In this document: positions 13,386-22,017 of the stretch, in pieces
How positions within the stretch are numbered: the first letter of the stretch is position 1
Layout of the letters: every line of letters begins with the position of its first letter
Source: a virus
Length of the DNA stretch: 64,000 nt
Strand: one strand, 5' to 3'
IMG/VR virus record: IMGVR_UViG_3300009130_000013
Span: 29,196-93,195 of that record
Notes under the pieces: generated by a model
Databases searched by the model: none
Told to the model about the DNA's origin: nothing
Seen by the model: only the letters and a program-made list of their open reading frames with translations
Position numbers and translations under genes: made by a program

Positions 13386-15707
13386 ATGAGTAAACCCATA
13401 TGGACAACGCCAGCGGGTAGTCTAGGAACTATCCAAGAGAACGAATATTATAGCCTTCCAATAGAATGTGATTACGGTGAAAGGCATGATATTGTTTATA
13501 CCCTACAGGCTGGCAAATTACCACAAGGATTATTAATTAGACGAGACGGTATCTTAGAAGGACAACCTACTTGTAAGGTTGATGTTGCTGGTATTCCAGT
13601 GGAAGTAGGGCAAGATGTCAAAAGCACATTTGCCATAAGGGCTTCAGCAGATGGGTTTGTAACAGATAGAACATTTGAATTAACAGTAACAGGACAAGAT
13701 GCTCCTATGTTTACTACATCAGCAGGTGTTATTGGAACATTTGTAGATGGTCAAGAAGTTAATTTACAACTAACAGCACACGATCCAGACCCAGACGACA
13801 CATATACATTTTTAAAAACATCAGGTGAATTACCACCAGGTGTTACAATGGATTCAAGTGGTAAAATTACAGGGTTTATTACACCTTCTAAAATACCTGG
13901 ATCACCTGATCCTGGTTTAGATAAAACATACTTTGACCTGTATAGTTTTGACTTCACAAACAACTATATTAGTAAAGCATATGAATGGACAGTAGCAGTA
14001 ACTGATAGTAAAGATACAGCAATAAGAACATTTGCTATTGATGTTAAAGCATCTTCTACATTAAGAGCCTCAACTGATGCCATAAAAGCCAGTAACACAA
14101 TAATGACAGCTGATTCTAGTGTTTTTCATCCACCACAAATAACAAATAAAAGTTATGTGTTTGATAATATCTTACATAGTAACAAATGGTACTTACAAGT
14201 ACTTGGTTACGACTATGACGAAACACCTATAACATATAGTATTAGTTCTGGAGCACTACCATCTGGGCTATCAATTAATTCAACATCAGGTTGGATAACA
14301 GGAAACTTACCATCTATTACTGACATCAAAAAACAATACAAGTTTACAGTAAGGGTTACAAAATCAGACAATCCAAATTACTATAGCGAAAAAGAATTTA
14401 CACTTAACCTTGTAATAGATAGTGCTGTTACTCCTACATGGAAAACTCCTGCTATATTAGGAACAGTTATTAGTGGAGAACCTAGTAGACTTTATGTTGA
14501 AGCTACAAGTACAATGTCAGAAAGTTTTTCTTACAGAATTAAATCAGGAACTAAAAGTGGATTGCCACAAGGACTACAACTAGAAACAGATGGAACAATA
14601 TCTGGTGTACCTAGCTTTGGTAGTTTCTCAAATGATAATAATACTACAACATATGATAACAAGTTATTAACATTTGACAAATCATTTAAGGTTACAATCC
14701 AAGCCGTTAATGCCAACGGAAGTGTAAGGGCTGAAAGAGAATTTACAATATTAATTAAGAACGAAAACTTTAAGCCTTATGAAAATGTTTATGTTGTTAA
14801 TCAATCAACTGATGTTAATAGAACAGCTTGGTTTAATATGGTTAACAATCATGATAACATACCAAACGAATTTATATATAGACCAAACGATCCATTTTAT
14901 GGTGTTGAACGAAGTCCTAAAATATTATTAGCACATGGATTATATCCTAAATTAAGTTCTGAATACATGACAGTTTTACAGAAAAACTTTTATAAAATAG
15001 ACTTAAACTATGGAGAAATAAAAACAGCTCAAGCAGTTGATCCTGATACTGATAAAGTAGTATATGAAGTTGTATATGCTGAAATAGTAGATCGACACAC
15101 CGAAAAGAACACAGATGGAAAACTAATCCCAGGCAATGTAAAAATTGTAGCCAATTCGGCAACTACAATTACCAGTTATAGTTCTCCTTTAACAGTTGAT
15201 GAGATAACTAAAGGTAACACTAATTTAATTACTGGTGATGTTAAAAACAAAACAATACTTTATCCAAGTGGACTTGAAATTATGCGACAAGCTATTATTT
15301 CAAGTATTGGACATTTAGATAGTAGAGTTTTACCATTATGGATGAGAAGTGCTCAAGCAGATGGCAAGATTTTAGGTTACATACCAGCAGTTATCTTATG
15401 TTATGCTAAACCAGGCAAAGCGGCACAGATCAAGTATTATTTAGATAAAGATAAAACAATAGACTTAAAGAAACAAATATTTACTGTAGATAGATTCCTT
15501 TGGGATAACAGTCGAAGTAAAAACTTTAATAAAACTACTCAAAAGTGGAGTACAACAACTGAAACAACATATGATGGTGATACAACTACTTTTGAGGGCT
15601 CTTATACCAGCTTTTTTGGTAATGTTGATAAAAGAGAACAAAATTGGAACACAGGCGATCAATATTTGAAGTTCCCGAGAGAACATATAATGGATACGCC
15701 GAACTAA
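13386..15707 (+). CDS. large virion protein with repeated Ig-like (He_PIG/cadherin-type) domains
   Basis: A 773-residue protein. At least four repeats carry the LPxGL/V....G.I.G motif (GKLPQGLLIRRDGILEGQP, GELPPGVTMDSSGKITG, GALPSGLSINSTSGWITG, GLPQGLQLETDGTISG) across residues about 45-430, the signature of putative Ig (He_PIG) domains. Residues 450-773 are a separate region with no repeat. Such architecture is found in large baseplate- or fibre-associated proteins of marine myoviruses. There is no signal peptide, consistent with a virion part. The start codon lies 5 nt from a late promoter box. Confidence 0.8.
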   Translation: MSKPIWTTPAGSLGTIQENEYYSLPIECDYGERHDIVYTLQAGKLPQGLLIRRDGILEGQPTCKVDVAGIPVEVGQDVKSTFAIRASADGFVTDRTFELTVTGQDAPMFTTSAGVIGTFVDGQEVNLQLTAHDPDPDDTYTFLKTSGELPPGVTMDSSGKITGFITPSKIPGSPDPGLDKTYFDLYSFDFTNNYISKAYEWTVAVTDSKDTAIRTFAIDVKASSTLRASTDAIKASNTIMTADSSVFHPPQITNKSYVFDNILHSNKWYLQVLGYDYDETPITYSISSGALPSGLSINSTSGWITGNLPSITDIKKQYKFTVRVTKSDNPNYYSEKEFTLNLVIDSAVTPTWKTPAILGTVISGEPSRLYVEATSTMSESFSYRIKSGTKSGLPQGLQLETDGTISGVPSFGSFSNDNNTTTYDNKLLTFDKSFKVTIQAVNANGSVRAEREFTILIKNENFKPYENVYVVNQSTDVNRTAWFNMVNNHDNIPNEFIYRPNDPFYGVERSPKILLAHGLYPKLSSEYMTVLQKNFYKIDLNYGEIKTAQAVDPDTDKVVYEVVYAEIVDRHTEKNTDGKLIPGNVKIVANSATTITSYSSPLTVDEITKGNTNLITGDVKNKTILYPSGLEIMRQAIISSIGHLDSRVLPLWMRSAQADGKILGYIPAVILCYAKPGKAAQIKYYLDKDKTIDLKKQIFTVDRFLWDNSRSKNFNKTTQKWSTTTETTYDGDTTTFEGSYTSFFGNVDKREQNWNTGDQYLKFPREHIMDTPN

Positions 15708-15710
15708 ATA
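15703..15710 (+). promoter_or_regulatory. late promoter box ACTAAATA
   Basis: ACTAAATA overlaps the stop of the preceding gene and lies 20 nt before the ATG at 15731, which here does have a GGAGAA ribosome binding site. The same octamer precedes the gene at 43621. Confidence 0.6.
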
Positions 15711-15730
15711 CAGTATACGGAGAATAGAAA

Positions 15731-16501
15731 ATGGCAAGTAGTATTACACCGACTAACATAAGCGTAACTTTCCCAATAGCTGGGCAAGATAACGACTCGC
15801 AAGGGTTTAGAGATAACTTTAATAACATTAAAACTAACCTAACTTATGCTAAAACAGAATTAGAAGATATACAAGCAAAAGGTATATTTAAAAGTGCTTT
15901 AACAGGTACAACACTATCTAATGATGGTGCTGGTGCTGTTCTTGAAGACTTTGAACTTAAAGACATTTCCGAAACTAAAATTGACAAAGGTACAAACTCA
16001 GGTACTGTAGCAATTGATTTCTCCGCAGGTCATTTCCAAACAATTCAAACAAGTGGTGATGTTACTTTAGACTTTACTAATTTTCCAGCAAGTGGTAAAA
16101 TTGGTTCTGTAACAGTTGAAGTTAACGTTACTACAGCACACAAATTAGGATTACCTGCTACAGTAACTATTGGCGTTGCTGACTTGGCAGACTATAATTC
16201 AACAGCTAGAAAAATTGGGTTTGCGGCAGATGGAAAATATAGATTTAAATTTACATCATACGATGGCGGAACTTCTGTAGCAATAGAAGATCTTAATAGA
16301 GCACCAAATAGAGTACATGGTAACACATTACAACTTGTTCCAGTTCCTGGAAGTGATGTTGCTAACTTTAAAACTGTTGGTGTTGCTGGTAATAAAGCCG
16401 GAATGATAGCCATTGATGCTGATGCTATCTATATTTGTACAGCAGATTACGATGGCTCTGCCAATATTTGGAAAAAAGCTACATTAGTAGCAAGTTCATA
16501 A
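15731..16501 (+). CDS. tail fibre-like structural protein
   Basis: A 256-residue protein. The N-terminus (SITPTNISVTFPIAGQDNDS, then GFRDNFNNIK) is an attachment module seen in marine phage fibre/baseplate proteins. The centre is predicted all-beta, and the C-terminus DADAIYICTADYDGSANIWK is shared with the C-terminus of the protein at 11935. It is the last gene of the late fibre block. Confidence 0.8.
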   Translation: MASSITPTNISVTFPIAGQDNDSQGFRDNFNNIKTNLTYAKTELEDIQAKGIFKSALTGTTLSNDGAGAVLEDFELKDISETKIDKGTNSGTVAIDFSAGHFQTIQTSGDVTLDFTNFPASGKIGSVTVEVNVTTAHKLGLPATVTIGVADLADYNSTARKIGFAADGKYRFKFTSYDGGTSVAIEDLNRAPNRVHGNTLQLVPVPGSDVANFKTVGVAGNKAGMIAIDADAIYICTADYDGSANIWKKATLVASS

Positions 16502-16511
16502 TAAAAAATAC

Positions 16512-16541
16512 TTGACTTTGTAACCTCTTTGATGCTATAAT
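16512..16541 (+). promoter_or_regulatory. sigma70-type promoter
   Basis: TTGACT (16512-16517), an 18-nt spacer and TATAAT (16536-16541), with GGAGG at 16552-16556 before the MazG start. Confidence 0.85.
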
Positions 16542-16562
16542 AGTATTTTATGGAGGCTATAG

Positions 16563-16970
16563 ATGACAACCATCTTAAACAACTATTCAAAATTTGTTGA
16601 AACTGTCACAAGCGAAGAAGCAAATGACACAAATACCCTTATAGATAAACTTAAAGAGATAGAAGCATCTTCGGGAGTAAACTTGGCTTTACTTATGAAT
16701 GGTGCGATTGGTATCTCATCAGAAGGAGGAGAATTCAGTGAAATTGTTAAAAAATGTGTGTTCCAAGGTAAGCCACTTAACGATGAAACTATATTTCATT
16801 GTAAACGAGAACTTGGTGATATTATTTGGTATTGGAGTAATTGCTGTAGGGCTCTTGGCTTGGACCCAAATAAAGTCATAGAAGAAAATATAAACAAACT
16901 ATCAAGTCGTTACCCAGGCGGTTCATTTGATGTATATCATTCTGAAAATAGAAAAGAGGGAGACCTATAA
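16563..16970 (+). CDS. MazG-like nucleotide pyrophosphohydrolase
   Basis: A 135-residue all-alpha protein with the MazG-type metal-binding pattern: GISSEGGEFSEIVKK (EGGE...E) and KRELGDIIWYW (E..D), then RYPGGSFD. Such phage enzymes hydrolyse (d)NTPs to monophosphates plus pyrophosphate. Marine phage versions prefer dGTP/dCTP, which fits recycling of GC-rich host nucleotides, or they may alter (p)ppGpp signalling. It is the first gene behind a strong promoter, so expressed early. Confidence 0.9.
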   Translation: MTTILNNYSKFVETVTSEEANDTNTLIDKLKEIEASSGVNLALLMNGAIGISSEGGEFSEIVKKCVFQGKPLNDETIFHCKRELGDIIWYWSNCCRALGLDPNKVIEENINKLSSRYPGGSFDVYHSENRKEGDL

Positions 16971-17248
16971 TGTTTAATCCACTCGCTCCTAATCTAGATG
17001 ATTACAGCATAGATGATTTAACTAAAAGATTATCCCAACTAAATGCTAGACTATCTGGTGCTATTAAAAGTGGTAACCCTACTGTAGCACAACAGGTAAG
17101 AGTATTAATAATGGAAGCTTCTGAAGAACTTGCTAAACGTAACAGAGATTTAATGAAAAAAACACAAGAAGAAATGAATAAGGGTAAAGAACCTGTAAGA
17201 AAAGATCTTGACCCTGAAAACACAGACCCAATGGATATAGGCGAATGA
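16970..17248 (+). CDS. small helical hypothetical protein
   Basis: A 92-residue protein, mostly charged helices (DLTKRLSQLNARLSG, then LMKKTQEEMNKGKE) with coiled-coil potential. It is coupled to the MazG gene by TAATG overlap. The function is unknown. Confidence 0.7.
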   Translation: MFNPLAPNLDDYSIDDLTKRLSQLNARLSGAIKSGNPTVAQQVRVLIMEASEELAKRNRDLMKKTQEEMNKGKEPVRKDLDPENTDPMDIGE

Positions 17249-17487
17249 AAGGAATCAGAGCACACAAACGGAAACCAAAAGAAAAAGATTTCTTAGAAGA
17301 AGCCGAAAAGGAGAAAAGAGAATTGAACGAATCTTATCAAGAGTCAAAACGACAAACTAAAGAAAGAAAATATCAAAACCTAGCTGACTGTATTAGATCC
17401 GATCAGTTATCAGCAAGACAAGTAGTACAAGAAATGGAAGCTGATCCTGAGTTTAAAGAATGGTACAAAAAAAGGTACTTAAAATGA
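17245..17487 (+). CDS. small charged hypothetical protein
   Basis: An 80-residue helical, Lys/Glu-rich protein. It begins in the ATGA junction with the previous gene and ends in another ATGA junction. No motif is recognised. Confidence 0.65.
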   Translation: MKGIRAHKRKPKEKDFLEEAEKEKRELNESYQESKRQTKERKYQNLADCIRSDQLSARQVVQEMEADPEFKEWYKKRYLK

Positions 17488-17681
17488 CAACAAAGCCATT
17501 TAAAAAAATGTGGCAATTAAGAATTCCATTTCCTGATATGCCAGAGTTATGGCAAGATTGGAATTGGGAATACAATAAAGAAGAAGCAAAAGCAAACATT
17601 GAGAAAAAAATGAAAGCATGGCGTGAAAGCGAAGGCGGTAAAAAGTTTTTTAAACATTTTGGTAACAGATATGATCGATAA
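17484..17681 (+). CDS. small Trp-rich hypothetical protein
   Basis: A 65-residue protein read from the ATG at 17484 (ATGA overlap). WQLRIPFPDMPELWQDWNWE gives four Trp in 20 residues. Two in-frame upstream ATGs (17460) would give an overlap inside the previous gene and are less likely. It overlaps the next gene by 11 nt. The function is unknown. Confidence 0.65.
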   Translation: MTTKPFKKMWQLRIPFPDMPELWQDWNWEYNKEEAKANIEKKMKAWRESEGGKKFFKHFGNRYDR

Positions 17682-18180
17682 GTACGGGCAAGTATACTTT
17701 AATGAAAACGAAGCTATAAATTTAGTTTATGCTAACCCTAAAATAGACTTGAGTAATATTAAAATTGAAGACCCAAGTAAATTTAATAAAGCAGTAGAAG
17801 AATTATACAGTGACGTACCAAAGTTAAAACAATATGTACCTTTGGATATAAGTATCGAAGAATTCGATAGAAACAATCAAAATAATTGGTTTATGCCTAA
17901 AGAATATATCGAGTTTGATATAGCAAAATGGGTATTAGAACAATGTGATGGTGATGCTGAATTACAACGGGCTGGAGAAGAATTAATGTCTTTTCAAGAA
18001 CGTAATTTATTACCATTATTAAATTTTATGTATTATCTAGTTAACATCATGAGAGAAAATAACATAGTCTGGGGTGTAGGTAGAGGATCTAGTGTATCTA
18101 GTTTTGTATTATACAAAATTGGAATTAATAGAATAAACCCGATATATTACAGTTTAGACTTCTCTGAGTTTCTAAGATAA
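17671..18180 (+). CDS. DnaE (Pol III alpha)-like fragment protein
   Basis: A 169-residue protein (ATG at 17671; a start at 17623 would overlap the preceding gene). The C-terminal half includes VWGVGRGSSVSSFVLYKIG, then INPIYYSLDFSEFLR, closely following the C-family polymerase palm segment G-GRGSSAGSLVAYLLGI...DP..Y.LLFERFL that contacts the incoming nucleotide triphosphate. The protein stops just there, before the region where DnaE carries its catalytic aspartates, so it cannot be a polymerase. Possibly a dominant-negative mimic of host DnaE or a repurposed fold. It has its own stop and a well-spaced downstream gene, so it is not obviously decayed. Confidence 0.7.
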   Translation: MIDKYGQVYFNENEAINLVYANPKIDLSNIKIEDPSKFNKAVEELYSDVPKLKQYVPLDISIEEFDRNNQNNWFMPKEYIEFDIAKWVLEQCDGDAELQRAGEELMSFQERNLLPLLNFMYYLVNIMRENNIVWGVGRGSSVSSFVLYKIGINRINPIYYSLDFSEFLR

Positions 18181-18206
18181 TATATACATATACAGGAGAA
18201 TAACTT

Positions 18207-18821
18207 ATGGCAAAAAGAGAATATAAGACAGCAAGTGGTAAAAGAGTAGACTTTGATACTTTAATGATCAAAGGCGAAGAAACTATTGCTGTTGGAAATA
18301 TGGGTGTTAATGCCAGGGGTGATAAACTAGGTGAAGGTGGAGCAGTAGTTCAAAAACGTGAAGAGGTAATAGCTGATTATTACAGAATTCACAATGGCAC
18401 TATTCCACAAGACCGTCCAATTCCAGATGGTTCACCAGAGCCTGATCAAGTTGATTTACAACAAACAACAGGCCCAGAAGTAACAAACATTAACCCTAGC
18501 AAAGATCCTATTTTAGCAGAGCTAGAGACTGAAAGTCCTAGTGAACGTGATATTGTTACCAGTGATGAACTTGCTTCAGCATTGGCTTCAACAGCAGAAG
18601 TAGTAGTCCCAGCTACAGATCACGCTGAACAAAAGACTTATGAAAATGAAGTTGATAAAAGTTCAGAAACTGAAACAGTAGTAGAAGAACCCGTTGTAGA
18701 AGAAAAACCTCGTGGAGGATTGGCTTCAGCAGTAGCAAAAGTAAAATCTACAAAGCCTGTTGTTAAAGAAAAAACAGCAGATGAAACGACAAAGGCAAAG
18801 CCAGGAGTAAAACGAGTTTAG
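18207..18821 (+). CDS. conserved marine myovirus protein, probably structural
   Basis: A 204-residue protein. The N-terminal 60 residues (YKTASGKRVDFDTLMIKGE, then TIAVGNMGVNARGDKLG) are a conserved module I associate with T4-like marine phages. The rest is low-complexity, acidic and Pro/Val/Glu-rich with a basic tail (VKEKTADETTKAKPGVKRV). Such disordered acid/basic tails fit virion-packaged or assembly proteins. A good ribosome binding site (CAGGAGA) is present. Confidence 0.75.
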   Translation: MAKREYKTASGKRVDFDTLMIKGEETIAVGNMGVNARGDKLGEGGAVVQKREEVIADYYRIHNGTIPQDRPIPDGSPEPDQVDLQQTTGPEVTNINPSKDPILAELETESPSERDIVTSDELASALASTAEVVVPATDHAEQKTYENEVDKSSETETVVEEPVVEEKPRGGLASAVAKVKSTKPVVKEKTADETTKAKPGVKRV

Positions 18822-18822
18822 T

Positions 18823-20019
18823 ATGAAAATACTTTGTATTTTATATGACGACCCTACAAAGGGTATGCCTACAAACTATCCAGTAAAAGATTTACCCAAG
18901 CTGGACAAATATCCTGATGGGATGACATTACCAACACCTAAAGGTAGAGATTATACTCCAGGTGAATTACTAGGTTGTGTCTCAGGAGAATTGGGTTTAA
19001 GAAAGTTCTTGGAAGACCAAGGACATACATTAGTTGTTACGTCTGATAAAGATGGTGAAGGTTGTACAGCTGATAAAGAGTTAGTTGATTCTGACATTGT
19101 TATATCACAACCATTTTGGCCTTACTACTTAACAAGGGAAAAAATGGAATCAGCACCAAACTTAAAGATGGCAATTACGGCAGGCATAGGATCTGATCAC
19201 GTAGACTTACAAGCGGCAATGGATAATAAAGTTGACGTAGTTGAAGTAACTTATTGTAATTCAAGATCAGTAGCAGAACATATTGTTATGATGATACTAG
19301 CATTAGTTAGAGATTATCATAATCAACACGCTATCGTAAAAGCAGGCGGCTGGCATATTGCTGACGCTGTTCAAAGAAGTTATGATGTTGAAGGTATGAA
19401 CGTAGGTACTATTGCGGCAGGACGTATTGGTATTGATATGTTAAGAAAAATGAAACCATTTGATGTACATTTACATTACATGGATAGACATAGATTACCT
19501 GAAGCTGTGGAGCAAGAGTTAAATCTTACTTTCCACGAAACAGTAGAATCTTTAGTAGCAGTTTGTGACGTTATTAACATTAGTTGTCCACTACACCCTG
19601 AAACAGAACATTTGTTTAATGACGAAATGATTAGTAAGTGTAAGCCTGGTGCTTATATTATTAATACAGCACGTGGTAAGATTTGTGATAAAGATGCTAT
19701 TGCTAGAGGACTTGAGTCAGGTCAGTTAAGTGGTTATGCAGGAGATGTTTGGTTTCCACAACCAGCACCTAACGATCATGTGTGGAGAAGTATGCCACAT
19801 CATGGAATGACACCACATACATCAGGAACAAGTTTATCAGCACAGACAAGATATGCTGATGGCGTTAGAGAAATACTAGAATGTTTCTTTGACGGTACAC
19901 CAATTAGAGATCCATACTTAATTGTACAAAATGGAGAACTAGCAGGTATGGGAGCTCACTCTTATAGTAAGGGTACAGCTACTGGTGGCTCTGAAGAAGC
20001 CGCAGAATATAAAAAGTAA
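18823..20019 (+). CDS. fdh: NAD-dependent formate dehydrogenase
   Basis: A 398-residue D-2-hydroxyacid-dehydrogenase-fold enzyme, full length for the class. Residues fall in the same positions as in the well-studied Pseudomonas sp. 101 enzyme: N146 in VTYCNS (formate binding), AAGRIG (198-203, NAD loop), D221 in YMDRHR (NAD over NADP), R284 in NTARGK, Q313 in FPQPAP and H332 in MTPHTSG. The tail GAHSYSKGTATGGSEEAAEYK is FDH-specific. The reaction is formate + NAD+ to CO2 + NADH in the cytosol, so infection could gain NADH from C1 metabolism. The start lies 1 nt past the previous stop; base use resembles its neighbours. A GroES-like gene follows. Confidence 0.95.
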   Translation: MKILCILYDDPTKGMPTNYPVKDLPKLDKYPDGMTLPTPKGRDYTPGELLGCVSGELGLRKFLEDQGHTLVVTSDKDGEGCTADKELVDSDIVISQPFWPYYLTREKMESAPNLKMAITAGIGSDHVDLQAAMDNKVDVVEVTYCNSRSVAEHIVMMILALVRDYHNQHAIVKAGGWHIADAVQRSYDVEGMNVGTIAAGRIGIDMLRKMKPFDVHLHYMDRHRLPEAVEQELNLTFHETVESLVAVCDVINISCPLHPETEHLFNDEMISKCKPGAYIINTARGKICDKDAIARGLESGQLSGYAGDVWFPQPAPNDHVWRSMPHHGMTPHTSGTSLSAQTRYADGVREILECFFDGTPIRDPYLIVQNGELAGMGAHSYSKGTATGGSEEAAEYKK

Positions 20020-20037
20020 GGCAGAGAGTTTAAGACT

Positions 20038-20403
20038 ATGATTAATCCTACTATTATGGGAGGTAAAGTTCCCCAATACAATGCCATTAAAGGGAAACTT
20101 ATACCAATAAAAAACAATGTTATTATCGAAGACATGGCATTCGGTGAAACAGTAACAAAAGGCGGAATTATATTACGTGATGATGACGGGACAGATGAAG
20201 GAATTAAACCTCGTTGGGGCAGAGTATATGCTAAAGGCCCTGAAAACAAAGACGATTACGAGATAGGCGATTGGGTATTAATTGCCCATGGACGTTGGAG
20301 TAGAGGTATTGATGTTGAAGACCCTGACTCAGGTAACATTGTTAAACTACGAAGAGCAGACCCTGAAGACATCATGGCTGTATCAACAGAGGAACCAAAT
20401 TAG
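20038..20403 (+). CDS. GroES/gp31-like co-chaperonin
   Basis: A 121-residue protein with the small beta-barrel pattern of co-chaperonins: LIPIKNNVIIEDMAFGET, a mobile-loop-like TVTKGGIILRDDDG (ending hydrophobic IIL, as needed for GroEL contact), then WGRVYAKGPEN and EIGDWVLIAHGRW. In T4, gp31 replaces GroES so that GroEL can fold the major capsid protein. Longer than host GroES by an N-terminal extension, as in gp31. Confidence 0.85.
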   Translation: MINPTIMGGKVPQYNAIKGKLIPIKNNVIIEDMAFGETVTKGGIILRDDDGTDEGIKPRWGRVYAKGPENKDDYEIGDWVLIAHGRWSRGIDVEDPDSGNIVKLRRADPEDIMAVSTEEPN

Positions 20404-20406
20404 TAT

Positions 20407-20577
20407 ATGACTTGGAAAAATCACGAAGATGATCCAACAGAACAAATGAGAAGACATTTATTAGCTTCAGAGGAAAGATGCTCTATACTTAAAAAGCAAA
20501 TCCAAGAAGAAGTAAAAGAAAAATATGCTTTATACAAACGGATTAAAGAATTAAGAGAAGAAATAGATGCCAAATAA
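20407..20577 (+). CDS. 56-residue coiled-coil protein
   Basis: A charged helical protein (MRRHLLASEERCSILKK, then VKEKYALYKRIKELREEI) with heptad-like spacing. The ATG is 3 nt after the previous stop. The 3' end overlaps the next start by 11 nt. The function is unknown. Confidence 0.6.
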   Translation: MTWKNHEDDPTEQMRRHLLASEERCSILKKQIQEEVKEKYALYKRIKELREEIDAK

Positions 20578-20728
20578 AAATAAAGATCGTCCTAAGATAT
20601 ATGAACGTAATCCTGACACTGGAGTAATACGTTGGAGATATGTAGGCGAAAGCCCTGATGATTATGGTTGGCCACATTATGGAAACATTCTAACTAAAGA
20701 AGAAGAGAAAGAGTTAGATGGCAAATAA
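20567..20728 (+). CDS. 53-residue hypothetical protein
   Basis: A small soluble protein (RNPDTGVIRWRYVGESPDD, then YGWPHYGN) overlapping its neighbours by 11 nt on each side. The RNPETGEIR.R-type sequence is a recurring short motif in phage small proteins. No function is known. Confidence 0.6.
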   Translation: MPNKNKDRPKIYERNPDTGVIRWRYVGESPDDYGWPHYGNILTKEEEKELDGK

Positions 20729-21038
20729 AAGAAAAATGACAACAAACGAATATGTTAGGTCACTACCGCCAAAAGATCCTAAAGACATAGCAGTTGGTAT
20801 ACTCCTTAAAGAAAATCGTAAAAATAGAGAACTCTTAGATACTTTAAAATTAGAATCAATCCAATCAATTGAAAATGCTAAAAAAGAATCTGATGAGTTA
20901 ATGATGGCTAAAGTTATAAAATACGAAAACGAAATAGCTATGTTAAAGAAAAACATTTCCGAACTAGAACAGCAATTACTTACAGCTCAAAACGACGCCG
21001 ATGCCAACAGAGCAATGGCCAATATTCCACAATATTAA
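20718..21038 (+). CDS. coiled-coil hypothetical protein
   Basis: A 106-residue protein: N-terminus TTNEYVRSLPPKDPKDI, then a single long charged helix (residues about 30-95) with heptad repeats. It is the last of three overlapping small genes; a sigma70 promoter for gp44 begins 3 nt after its stop. It could be an oligomerising accessory protein. The function is unknown. Confidence 0.7.
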   Translation: MANKRKMTTNEYVRSLPPKDPKDIAVGILLKENRKNRELLDTLKLESIQSIENAKKESDELMMAKVIKYENEIAMLKKNISELEQQLLTAQNDADANRAMANIPQY

Positions 21039-21040
21039 AC

Positions 21041-21069
21041 TTGACTTTTATCATAAATTGTTATATAAT
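21041..21069 (+). promoter_or_regulatory. sigma70-type promoter for gp44
   Basis: TTGACT (21041-21046), a 17-nt spacer and TATAAT (21064-21069), 26 nt before the clamp loader ATG. Confidence 0.88.
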
Positions 21070-21095
21070 ACTTGTTATATGAAAAGGTATAGCAA

Positions 21096-22016
21096 ATGAA
21101 AGAACTTTGGACAGAAAAATATAGACCTACAAATCTTAATGATTATGTATTCCGTGATGAAGCACAACGAAGACAAGTAGAATCATGGATAGATTCTGGT
21201 ACTATTCCACACTTATTATTCAGTGGTGCTCCTGGTGTAGGAAAAACTACACTAGCAAAACTACTATTGGGTATATTGGAAGTAGATCAATATGACACAT
21301 TAGAAATTAATGCTAGTAGAGAAAACTCTGTAGACACAATTAGAGATAAGATAACAGGCTTTGTACAAACAATGCCATTTGGTGACTTTAAAGTAGTATT
21401 ACTTGATGAAGCAGATTATATTAGTCCAAACGGACAGGCGGCATTACGTGGTGTTATGGAAATGTATGCTCAAACGGCAAGGTTTATATTAACTTGTAAC
21501 TATCCTAATAGAGTTATTCCAGCATTACATAGTAGATGTCAAGGATTTCATATTGAGAAATTAGATGTAACTGACTTTACACATAGAGTAGCAACTGTAT
21601 TAGTAGAAGAAGATGTTAAAGTTGATATAGATGTATTAGATAGCTATGTTAAAGCAACATACCCTGACTTAAGAAAATGTTTAAACTTATGTCAAATGAA
21701 TACAGTTAATGGTTTATTACAACGACCACACGAAGCTGAAAATAGTTCAGCAGATTATAGACTACAAATGGTAGATATGATTAAAGGTGGAAAGATTAGA
21801 GAAGCTAGACAACTATTGTGTAGTCAAGTACGCCCAGATGAAATGGAAGAACTATTTAGATGGATGTATGATAATTTAGGTTTATGGAGCACAACTGTAG
21901 AAGGTGAAGACGAAGCAATTTTAATTATAAGAAAAGGTTTAGTTAATCATCCTATGGTAAGTGATCCAGAAATTAACTTATCAGCGACATTAGTTGAATT
22001 AGCAAATATTAAATAA
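21096..22016 (+). CDS. 44: sliding clamp loader large subunit gp44
   Basis: A 306-residue AAA+ ATPase close to the length of T4 gp44 (319). Motifs: WTEKYRP start, Walker A GAPGVGKTT (44-52), Walker B VLLDEAD (101-107), sensor 1 LTCNYPN, and the SRC arginine-finger motif (HSRCQG, about 145-150). It opens the gp45 clamp (60455) and loads it on DNA for gp43 (55963). The partner gp62 is not identified in the window. Confidence 0.95.
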   Translation: MKELWTEKYRPTNLNDYVFRDEAQRRQVESWIDSGTIPHLLFSGAPGVGKTTLAKLLLGILEVDQYDTLEINASRENSVDTIRDKITGFVQTMPFGDFKVVLLDEADYISPNGQAALRGVMEMYAQTARFILTCNYPNRVIPALHSRCQGFHIEKLDVTDFTHRVATVLVEEDVKVDIDVLDSYVKATYPDLRKCLNLCQMNTVNGLLQRPHEAENSSADYRLQMVDMIKGGKIREARQLLCSQVRPDEMEELFRWMYDNLGLWSTTVEGEDEAILIIRKGLVNHPMVSDPEINLSATLVELANIK

Positions 22017-22017
22017 G

